Below, piece after piece: positions 40,369 to 52,100 of a stretch of 64,000 nucleotides of DNA. The translations under genes were made by a program, and so were the position numbers. Origin of the DNA: Notospermus geniculatus (lineage: Eukaryota; Nemertea; Pilidiophora; Heteronemertea; Lineidae); the NCBI GenBank assembly GCA_002633025.1, contig NMRB01000092.1, positions 576,416 through 640,415 on the forward strand, given 5' to 3'. The notes under the pieces were generated by a model. That model was not told the origin of the DNA, made no database searches, and worked only from the letters and a program-made list of their open reading frames with translations. The stretch's first letter is position 1. The number at the start of each line of letters is the position of its first letter.

Positions 40369-42785
40369 ATTTAATGGACAAACGGCTTGCCATACGTGTA
40401 CACGATCGATGACTAGACCCATTCTATCTACTTCCTTGTCATAGGTCAGGCGTTTGATGGGCATTGCACAAACTGACTGCACGGTGCTGTCATCTGCTAA
40501 TAGCATAAGGTACTAAAGATAAAGAGTTGGCAAATGCAGTTCATGCTGCTTTCAGTAGTTCAGGCCCATATGTAGGTCAACACTTGCATATTTCACAAAA
40601 GCGTCCATCCCTGTGGGGACATTCCTTCTGTCCCGAAGGGGTTAAAGGGACTCTAGAGGGAACTCACGGATACCACGGATATTCAGTTCAATATCTCATT
40701 CATAGATGGCAGGTCGCAATAATAGTTTATCAATATGCCGATAGACGGCGCGTATATAAAAGTAGAAGTACGCATGCGCAGGTACAGCACAGAATCGCGG
40801 GAAATTCTATAAATAGCGCTGGGGAACACATGGGATGACATCAGCCATGGAATTCCGAGCGTTAAAAATAGACACAAGTTATGAGGAGCTTAGAAAATGT
40901 CAATCACAGCAGATCTGTTAACATTACATAATTGGTTCACAAGGTGACCCTTATTTTCAACACTGTCTGGCTTGGTCCGTGTATGTCTGGCAATATTTTG
41001 AGCTGTATCTCTGTTGTTACATGAGCAATATGTTGGAAATTTGCCATGTAGTTATATTCTAGAATGGTTGTTTTATTTCTGAGAGAATTTTTGAGCAGAA
41101 ATACTGTGCAATTTTTTGGGAGGTGGTTTTTAGGTGTATTTTAGAGGGTATGTCCGTTTCTGAACGATAAATTTTGTAACACTGACGAGGTATCAACTCA
41201 CCTGTAGGTCTCGCTTCCGCCACTCTCCGATCCCACTAGGCCAGAAAGTATGTCGTAGGCCTACCGTCTTTTGGGTTGTTCCACTTGAGCGGCGAAACTG
41301 CCTGACCACTCCGTTGGAGAGTGGCGAGTTCTCCACGGCGTTTTCAGTGGTTTTGTTACCTGACGCAGTCTGTGTGGAGGTTGGGATATGCGAACACGGT
41401 AGGTACGTGCGATAAGACAACAAATTTCATCCAAATGTCACAGTTTATTTGCTCTGATGACCCCAAGAATAATAAGCATTCTGTGTAATATGCATATCTA
41501 CAATTCTTGAAAGTTTTGCCGCGATAAATGGCGTACTTTTTGAGTTAACCTGATGAAACCGCAGATTGGATGGAGAGAGAGAGAGAGAAATTGAGTAAAA
41601 ACAAGGAAGACCCCCCCCCCCCCCATTGAGATGGGGCGGTCTCAACAAGTTCGCCAATAGTATTATTACAAAAGCCCTTGTAGGTCCCACTGACAGAGCC
41701 AATTCGAAAGTATTTTTGCTCGATTTGTGAAAAAAAACATGCTTCCAGATTCGCAGTAAGAGAGGGGGCGTGAATAACTGAGTTATGAGCTGATACCGGC
41801 GTGGTAGCAATCACTGCCCCATGAACAGATTGCCCGGTCGGGCAATGAGTTTAGGGACAATCTGTATCTAGGGTTGTGATTTTCACAAACTTGACGCTAG
41901 GTGGCGATATCGGAGAATATCACCACTAGTGTCGGTGCTATAGGTTCCCATCTTGAAAAGTAGTGCGCGCGCGGAGCGAACAGAAGAAATTCTTCTGTTT
42001 GTGAAGCGGTCACCCCATCACTCGTTTTCTACGCTTAAAATATAGATCGTTGAAGATAGGTGTATAAAGGTATAGAGTGATACAAACAACGGTGGAGTAG
42101 ATATAAAGTAATATAATAAAGTTATTCTGTTTCATTTTCGACAAGATAAATACATGTACTGTTTTCTGCAAAAAATACCATTTTGAAAAAGGAGTTCGCG
42201 TCACGTGAAAGACCAGCCTGCCGACGATGACGTCAGGATTTCAAGATGGCGATGTAGCATCGACGGCAGTGTTAAAATTTTCGTCCAATTATCAACAAAT
42301 TTCAACGCTGAGTGGAGTATGTGATTTTCACTACAACGGGATTGACCGTGAAAGGGTTAACAAACGAGAGGTCATGAAAGTCCATTGTATTGAAGAATGC
42401 GAGATGAAAAGGCCAGCCTTTAAAAGTGAAACAAGGCTCGAAGGGTGATATCGATAGTCCTTCATGAATGTAGGCCTACTAATATAGCTGAGTTTGGAAT
42501 CTGAATGGCATACACTCCGGGTCTTGGCCACGACGATTGATATCAATAGGAGCTGTCAGCGAGTTGACCAATAGGTGTCACTACGGTCGAATTCAATGCA
42601 TATAGCGGACCCAGTCATTATTGATCGAGCAGCAATCACGTAGATTTTCCTGTACATTGGTCCGCTAGAACTTTGCTGCCATCTGTTGGCAATATGCGCG
42701 GCTGAAGCTCCTAGTATTCGGATTGTCTGCTAAGTGTCGGTTATGTATAGGGGGGCCTACATCCAGTGCGCGCAAAGAACGCGTG
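40369..42785. other. no gene recognised; Wnt1 3' side
   Basis: This covers the region downstream of Wnt1 on the minus strand, so it should contain its 3' UTR and polyadenylation site, but I could not place them. It holds (GA)n at 41573-41588, poly-C at about 41611-41624, and the word TTAAAGGGACTCTAGAGGGA (about 40643), whose complement recurs with one change next to TTAA at 44738-44759. Confidence 0.45.
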
Positions 42786-43126
42786 CTATAAGCACGTGTG
42801 CTTCAGAGCTGCCCGTGTGCATGTCTGACAATGCACTTCACAACACCACTTAAATATGCAATTACACCGTTCCTTCACAATATAACTCTGCGTCTTATAA
42901 CCTCGTCCGCAGCACATTATCTCGCAACCATCTGTCCCTATTGAAGTGGCGTTACATCGTCGTCCCTTTGTGCCAGGGTGGCCGAATATGTTCATACGTT
43001 CACAAAATGACGGTGAATTTTCGAAATAAACGATATCTTTTGGTGTCGGTGGTTTATGGCCTGCATCGTGTGGAATCAAATTAAACGTTTTCGGTCGGCG
43101 ACTCTTCCCAGTATTGCCAGTGTTCC
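42786..43126 (-). CDS. Wnt1: Wnt1 exon 5, C-terminal Cys-rich domain
   Basis: Acceptor TTCCTGCAG|GGAACAC; stop TAG at 42788-42786. It encodes [34 protein letters not shown] and [18 protein letters not shown], the Frizzled-binding C-terminal hairpin region. Confidence 0.95.
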
Positions 43127-46100
43127 CTGCAGGAAAAAAAATTACGAGACGATTATGAAAGTAAGGGGCATATATACAGAGTGAGTCAAAAAAAACTAGA
43201 CAATTTTTAAAAGGCCCATTGTTTTAATAGTTGCGCTTCCACTACAAAAAAAGCCGTTATTTGTCAGCTCTTATTCTGCTTCCATTACAGAATTGCCAGG
43301 TTTAATAAGTCCGGTTCTATTAAGTGCGGATCTATTTAGTTCGGACAGCATAAGTTGCGCTTCCACTACAAAAAAGCCGGTATTTGTCCGCTCTTATTCT
43401 GCTTCCATTATAGAATTGCCGGGTTTAATAAGTCCGGTTCTATTAAGTGCGGATCTATTTAGTTCGGATATCATAGCCGATCATACTCCGAATCTAGATG
43501 CGGATAAATTTTGTAGTGGAATGGCAATAACACCGGATCTATTTGTAGTATTATGCTCGGCTACAGGTGGCTCCACGGTCGCTTGCGACTGCGCATGACC
43601 TATCCAAACAAAATAGATCCGCACTTAATAGAACCGGACTTATTAAACCCGGCAATTCTGTAATGGAAGCAGAACAAGAGCGGACAAATACCGGCTTTTT
43701 GTAGTGGAAGCACAACTATTGTGTACCAAAACAATATATTTTTGCTTGTACTTATGCAGCAACTCTTCCTGCATCTTTTGGTACCAGTCATGCTTGATTG
43801 GTTTTCATGCATGGCCCCTCTCTACCTTGTTGTCGGTATAGCGTGTTTTTCTGCTCCTTGTGATGTCTAGACACATCATGTCATGGCAAAACCAAAAATG
43901 TTGTTCAGTTGAATTGGGTATCTTGCTTGTTTAACAAAAACTTGGTTTTCAGCGCTGCAGACAAGGAGTTTTCCACAAGGAGTTTTTCAACAAAATGGAG
44001 GGCAGTCTATCAATTTAAATGACTCTTTTCAATTTACTTTGGATATTGCCTTTTTCAGACAGTGTAATACTTTTTGTCATAAATCAAGAAGTTTGCTAGC
44101 TTGATGAATAAGGTTTGGCAAATTAACTCAGATTGTGTGTTTCTTGGTTGTTTCTTGGTCCCAACCAAGTGACAATGTCATACGTCAATTACAAACAAAT
44201 TTATTAACCCTTAAATTTCGGAACGTCTTTTCTGAATCACCCGATACAATGTTGAAGATTCGATGCTGATGAAGGTTATAACACATTAATTTCCTTACCT
44301 CCCACCACTCTCGTCGCACCGTCGAATCTTTCTTTCAGAACGTTGCCGACTTGCCGCCATGCTGGTAAACGCATCCAGCACGTCTTCAGGGTACAGCTTC
44401 CTGACATACCGTGACATTTACACTCCTTATTCATTCTGGTGCTCACATGCTGCAAAGACAGAGATCGAGACAACACTGTTAAAAATATCTGTAAATTTAC
44501 AGCAGTATCTGTAAATTTGCAGCAGAATTTTCACTGCATGGTTGCTGTAAAATTCATTTTACTGCAAACTGCTGTTTTTTTACTGGAAATTAACAGCAAG
44601 ATTACAGTTTCTCAGTTTTAAATACAGCATTTTTTGCAGAATTTATACCATTTTGCTGTCAAAATACAGCAAACTGGTGCTGTCAAAATACAGAAAAGTG
44701 CTGTGTTACTCTGCTGCCAGCAACCTTATAATAGCCGGTTCCCTCTAGGGTCCCTTTAAGGTCTTGCGATACATATGCTTTCGCGCCCAAATGTCAGCGA
44801 CTCGGCGACTTTGTGGTTAGTACGGTTCGATGAATATAACAACCCGCATGTCGTCAGGTCTGCGGTTTCCCGGATTATAGGTTGTTCCTGAATTTATTCA
44901 ATGACATTTCTTACCTCACTGCATGCAGAAAACCTACATGGATTCAAAAACGTATTGAGCGAAGAGGTTCCCCGAGCTTCAATAAATTTTTCAATAGCTT
45001 ATAATCAGAAGAGGTCAGGAGCTGCCCAACGTGGGTTATTTACATATGAATACTACTCATGTCATGTATTGTCAGAGGGTGTCTTCACTAAAACTGCTCT
45101 CATTTCTACACCTTGCGAGATATTTCGAAAATTCTTTTTGCATCGGATACCTTTCATCAGCACGGAGGGCTGTACAGAGGGATTTTTGAAATAAATAATT
45201 TTCCGCCAAGATATTGCAAAAAATCATTTTTGCACCATTTTGGGCGACTAATTAGCCAATTAAAGCTAACAGAGGATGAATTTTGAGAAATCCCTCTGTG
45301 CAGCTATCGGGGCAACTTTGATACACCATGTGTCCAAAAGTTGGCCTCTCAGTCCTAATATGATGCAAATGGCGTCAAATCTAGTGAAAAAATATAGGGT
45401 AGTAATTAACCTTCGTTAATTAGTGTACTGTACTTACTATCATGTTGCTTTTTACATAAATCGACAGGTAAGGGGTAGATTCATCATAGAAAGGCAAGAA
45501 TAGTACGATATTTCCCGCCGCCGTCGACTTATGCAGCATTGATTTCCAGGATCCCAAAATTTTCGCATATGTATCGCAAGACCTTAATCCTGCGAATCCG
45601 CTGATTCCGCCGAATCCGCATTTTAGAAGTGGCCGTCGTAAAAGGGTAAAAAAGAACGGAACTTCGACAGGTTGACGTCGAAACTATTTACCGTCGGTTT
45701 GCAAATACCTTTCAAGAATGGACGAGGGGTGCAATTATTCAGAACAGCCCATCCATCTATAAAAGTTAGAAGAAGGCACCTATGGTATTGCTGTGAAGAA
45801 TATCAAGGGATATCTCCGCAGTTGTCACATTCGCCAGCATTCTGCTAAAAATGTCGGATTCAAGATCAATGTGCAAAGTACGGTTTTATGGCATTTTACA
45901 ATGGGTGGTCCTTAAAAGTGTATCATTGTCAACTAAGGGTGAAGTGCGTTGACTGTAATACGATGGCGCATGTAATTTTCATTCAGTCCCTGGACATGTT
46001 GGAGGAATATACGTGTGTATTCCTTTTGAGTTTTGTCTAAGTCGTAATATCAGATTTTGAGGCCATCTTTATGCCGGCCTTCCAATTGAAAGATTTCTGT

Positions 46101-49100
46101 CGCAGTTTTCTTGTCCGACAGCGACTTGCACGTGGAAGGTTCTCTTCAAGTAGATTTTACACACTTATGGAAATACATTTATGTCAGACACTCTGTTGCA
46201 TGATCAATTTCTGTAGCGTGGAAGAGGCATTAAGTGTACGTGCACGAATAGACCATGCAGAAGGTGATAACGCGGGGTCGACGGATTTTAATGAAATTTG
46301 GTGTGAAGTTACCCCTTGGTGAGAGACAAAAGCACTCAAAATATTGGGTCAATCCATTCGCTGGTTTGGGCGTATATAGCAAAAATGTGCTTTTACAGGG
46401 GTCAAAGTAAGCATTCATAATTCAGATGCTGCAGGGTCCTGGATGACAAAACTGGTCTGAAATTATTGTAGGTTGAGACCTGGGCTGGGTTGTTCGAAAC
46501 TCACGACAGCGCTATCTTGGTGTTAGCGCTAACTTCATGTTAGGTGACGTAAAAATCCATTGTTCTTTGACGTCATTTAACATCAAGTTAGCGCTAACAT
46601 CAAGATAGCGGTGTCATGAGTTTCGAACAACCGGGCCCTGATCTTTAAAAAACCAAAAGAAAAAGTTTGGGCGCTCTTTCCATTGCAGAGATATGCCTGT
46701 ATATATGTAGACATTTTATGTACTACAAATGAACGTCATATCTGTAATACATTCGTAGTACATCAGTAGTGCATTTATGTAGAACTTTGCACCCGCATAT
46801 CTCTGCAATGGAAAGAGCGCCCAAACTTTTTATTCTTTTAATAGAGAGAGACATCCCTCAACTCCTTTCCCTGATGTGCTCACCTTCCTCACCCCTGCAG
46901 CATCTCTGTAATTCGCTGTAGGCCAAACCATACCTTTTTTGACACAAGGGCAATACTGCACTGTACCTTTAAATCAAGTGTGATTTGGAAGTAAACAAAA
47001 ATGGAAAAAAAATTACAGGGGGCATCTACTTGCATTGACATATAAGGAATATCTACTCCTGTTGCCTGTCAATGCGTGAAAATTCATTCAAATGGACAAT
47101 ATTTTGATCAAAATTGAAAAAAATAGCTTTTTGCAGTATTTTTGCCCCTTACTCCCAAACGGTTTGACCAATCTCCGAAATATCTGGCCTGTCCTCATTG
47201 TGCCCCAAGGCCATCTTCTGGTAGGAATTTGAGCCAGAACTGCCGACCCCGCAGGTTATCACTTTTTGCAGATTTTGCATGGTCTACTCGTGCAATGACA
47301 CTTAAAAGATTATCTCAGCCAGTTATTTTAGTGTTTTAGCATTTTAGCAAAAAATTACAACATATTTTTGTGAATTGATTTTGCTTTCAATCTATTTAGT
47401 ATAGGCCTACGGGAAAGCAAATGATAAAACGAGTAATCCTCCTCCAACATGATGATATGTCAATGGATGAGAAAGCAACATCTCCCTCTACCAAGTCGAT
47501 CCTCTGGCATAATAGAAATCTGGAGCTAAAATATATTTGTCCCCTACCCCTCGTAAAGAATACAACTAGTCTAGTGGCGTAGAATCACCAGACACAACAC
47601 CAGTATATATCACTAGAATCAGATCTTGCTTCACGACTGTCTGAGAGGTCAGGGCAGTTCACAATTTAACGCTATTTTAATGCGATGAATATCACAGTGG
47701 ATCCAGTGGATTTCTCAGTGGTTACCTCTAGTGGATCCCTTGACCATGAAAACATAGCGTTAGGCTGGCTGTCCATTCACGCGATTTTCGAGCGGCAGAC
47801 GCTCGGAAGCATTGTTTGTTTCCGCCGCGTTGGTCGTGGACAAAGGATGCGACATCGCGCGGGACGAAAATCGCGTGAATGGATTCTTAGCCTGAAGCAA
47901 GGTTCATTGGCACACGGAATTGGTCCGGTTCTTGTCCGTAAAAACTTCTATCAAATGGACTTCAGCGTTGTCGTATCCGGAAAACTGGGGGCAAACGGAC
48001 TGGAAACGGATCGGATCCGTGTGCCAATGAACCTTGCTTTAGACACCAGGGCCCATATTCATGAAACCTTGCTAGCTTAGTTAGTTGCTAGTGGTGTACA
48101 TTGGCCTGTACAAACTGGGTAGTTTAGTAAGCAACTAAACCTAGTTTCGTGAATATGGGCCCAGAATTATATTTCTATTTGCTTTCATTTTGAAGTAATC
48201 GGCAAAAGTCTATTCCCATATCAAAATTCAAGATGGTGGCGACCAGGGGGGCGTTTCAAGGGTGGGTCCTCATCGAAAATGACCCTACTGGGGTGTTCTG
48301 TCTGTGTGCCAAGTTTCCTGCTTTCTTCACAAAGTGCATGATTGTTCGACTTAGCCGCTGGACTATACACTCGTCCCTAGTGGCCTCGCGCCTAATACTA
48401 GTTATACGCTCTCAACCACTGGCACAGATGGGGCCTAATCATGTTTCTGAACGCTAGATGGCGCACACTGTCATCAACCAATCAGCGACCAGTATTTGAC
48501 GTAACTAGGGGAAAACATGAAACATTTTCTTATTGGCTGATCGCTCATTGGCTGGTTGATCGTGCGCGTTCGTCAACAACTAGTAATGACATCTAGTGTT
48601 CAGAAACGGACTTTGGCACCAAGTGTTTCAGTGGTTGAGGGTGACAGCTTCGAGCGGAGGCCGATACCACTGAATTATTGAGTGTACTGGACTATTACTG
48701 CAATTGACATTCAAATCCACAAATGGAGTGTATGTGACACTTACCAGTCTGCCTGCTTCGTTATTATGCACGTTCATCATGTATCTCAAATCACGCCCCC
48801 TCTCCGCCACGTCAACAAAACTTCGTGAATATTTGTGGCCGAAAACGGCATTATCGCTGCATCCGCCCCATTGCCAGTCATTCCCGGTTGGCTTATGCGT
48901 CCTGTAGTCACACTGGCACGTGTGGATAGTCCCGTCACTGCAACCACGTGCTATGGCATGTGTCACCGCGGCACTGGTCAGCGAGTAGATGAAAGCAGTC
49001 TCTCTGGAACCTGGAAATCAGGCGCACATTACAGTCATGGGCATAAATGTTGTCTACACCTGATACCTCGAATATTTCAAATACTACTAGGTCAATTTTA

Positions 49101-52100
49101 ACACGGTTTGTTCCACATATACATCTTGTTGGTCATATTTCTGCATCAAAATTTTAGAAATTTGGAGATGCCATAATTATGTAACAGCTCATCAAAAAAT
49201 CTTAAAAACCAACATTTTTATTATGTAACTTTTTTAGATTTTTGTTGCAGTTTTGATACACATGAACCTTCTAAGGATTTTGGGCTTTGTTTCATCAAAA
49301 TATATCCATGGTTGCGAATTTGAGAATTTCATGTTTTCAGGAAATTTTGATGCCATTAGATAAAGCTAGCCTCAGAATATGTGTTTACAAGTTTTTGTGT
49401 TAACTGGGCAGAAATTTTGCACATTTTTCAAAGTATCAAAATGTTGATATTATGTTGAAAAAATATGCTTCACTTCTATAACCAGTTTACGTTTAAATTT
49501 CCAAAACTTCATACTTCTATGTGAGTAAGCTTGGTCTAATGATATCAAAATTTGTGAAAAATAGGAAATTCTCAAATTATCGAAATTTTGATAATCTCAA
49601 ATATCTCAGCAACCACTCAGCAGATTTTGATGAAACAAAGCCCAAAATCCTTAGAAAATTCCACTCTATCATAACTGCAACAAATGTCACAAAAAATTAC
49701 ATAATAAAAATTTTGATTTTTAAGTTTTTTTTCTGATGAGCTGTTACGCAATTACGATATTTCAAAATTTACGATATTGCCAAATTCCCAATTTGCCAAA
49801 TTCCCATTTCGCCAAATTGCAATTTGGCCAAATTCCCATTTGGCCAAATTCCTATTTTGCCAAATTCCCATTTCGCCAAATTTGTTTTTCAGGCTATAAC
49901 CCCTAATCTAATGGACCGATCCAATGCAAAGTACTTCAAAATAGAGTGTTATGGTTAGGATAAGGCCCTTGGTTATCAAACTGTTTCACTCAGGATTTGG
50001 AAGTGATGGGGCCTATGTCTCCACCTTCAAAAAGGACGGGTGTAATGTGCCACACCCAAGGTTACACAACTCTCGCAGTGTTTGTTCCCTTGCAGATATA
50101 TGAAGGGAGCAAACACTGCTAGAGGAGTGTAACCCAAGGCATGTCAGAAGAACAAAAGAAAATTGAAATTAAAAGCAATCGTTATCGTTGAAGAATTTAC
50201 CTAGTAGAAAATAACAACAGTATTCTTTGGAATGAATACCATTCGCTTACATGTAATTTGTTACACTTCTGACCCTACATAAAAAATTGTTAATATTTCG
50301 AACGATTCATTTTGAAAGAACATAAGGGGTGTCAAGTAAATTTTTGGCGAAACGGGAATTTGGCGAAATGGGAATTTGGCCAAACGGGAATTTGGCGAAA
50401 TGGGAATTTGGCAAATTGGGAATTTGGCAAAATGGGGTTTTGGCAAAATGGGGTTTTGGCAAAATGGGAATTTGGCAATTTGGGAATTTGGCCAAATGGG
50501 AATTTGGCGAAATGGGATTTGGCAAAATGGGATTTGGCGAAATGGGATTTGGCGAAATGGGAAGTCACCGATTCACTCTTCCATCGCGCGGTTATTCGCG
50601 TTAGCACAACCAGGGATTCGCACTCACGTAGGAAACTATCTGTGGTGTATCCTGATACAAGCTGTATAGAGCTCATATGAGATGCGCGCATGTGCAGTGA
50701 ATAAAGGGGATTGTATGAATGGCTGATTATGTGACATCTGAGTCTAAAAGCCAAATACATGACAATGGCGACGAGTGGCAAGTGAAAGCATCGAAATATA
50801 AATACAGAACCCAAAGCAAGTACTGAACGCCCCAAACTGCATTGCCCCTACGTTTTTGAAGGAAAACCAGGCTGTTTTCGAAGCCGGTATGATATTGTTA
50901 TTTATTACGTAAAATAAATACATTAGAAGAATCTGGGGCGGAAGCCGAGGCGTTATTGGCCCCTGTACAAGACATAATATATAAGTAATGGCGGAATTAT
51001 AGAGTTGAAAGGAAACAAGCTTTTGTAACAAGACAAAAAAAACACATAACAAAGGGGAAATGTGAGTAAAGTACCATCCCGAAGAGACCAGGCCCTCCCA
51101 GCACAGCTCCCCAATACGCACGAAGCCGGTGTGTGCTGACATCTCTTACCCCGAATGCACGTGTGAGCACACAGCGTTGTACATTTCCTAACGGTGTAGG
51201 CCTACACGCTGCACGTCGCCGAATCGCTGACGCTGCCGACGAAATGGCTGACACCGTGGACCCTGTTCCAGCCCCTGGCGCTGCTGCTGCTGCTGCACCA
51301 GCTCCTGTGTATCAGCATTCAATCATCGGTTTAGTGGGCCATTTCAACCCCAAGGAAGAGAAGTGGGCAAATTATTAGACGAGAATAGAGCTGATGTGGA
51401 TGGTGACCAACAGGATACAAGAAGCACTGAAGGCTGTACGCTCATGACAGTGGTCATCTTGACTACCAAGCGTTTGTGACATCGCTCCGCCCTCAGACTA
51501 CGCTCGCACGAACCCTTGACGAACTTCACTGTGGGAAGCTGTTTCCAACGAGATGTTTGTGCACTGACTCCCGCTGTTAGTTTTCATTTTTCATCATAGA
51601 TCGTTAACATTTGCAATAAACCTGAACATTTCTAAATACCACGTCAATTTTTCTGTAAATAACGGCTAGTTCACCTTTAACTGCCACGAGCGCCACCCAA
51701 CGTCTCCTTTGTGAACGACTCCAAATCACGGCTAAACGTCTCTGTTTTGTTAAAGAACATCTTTGTTTTGTTACGGCTGTTTTCTAAAAGCACGTCACTG
51801 ATTTTGTAACCTGCGTCTCTGTTTTGCCAACATCTACTTTTTGCGGATATAACTGCCCATACACAACCACATATTCCGCCTTCCGAGATCCGCCATCCAC
51901 CGTCCGCCGTCCGTAATCCGGCGTTCCGCCTTCCGCGTTTGTCACCCGACCATGAATGCTGGGTTTATTTAGGCTGTATCCAGGGGCCGTATGCATAAAA
52001 CATCTTAAGTGTAAAATTTCCCTTATCTTTTGTTTGGAACAATAGTTTAAGGGAAATTTTACACTTAAGATGTTTTATGCATATGGCCCCAGGACTACAG

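Noticed and set aside
43293-43598. 101-codon frame with an internal direct repeat
   Set aside because: The repeat is the doubled arm of the foldback element at 43224-43720.
47685-48080. 131-codon plus-strand frame
   Set aside because: It crosses two abutting hairpin elements from end to end, with coding potential created by their arms.
50312-50835. Long overlapping frames encoding repeats of GNLAKWEFG and its antisense PNSHFAKFP
   Set aside because: They come from the 17-bp tandem array, whose unit has no stop in several frames on both strands. A repeat protein would not be open in so many frames at once.
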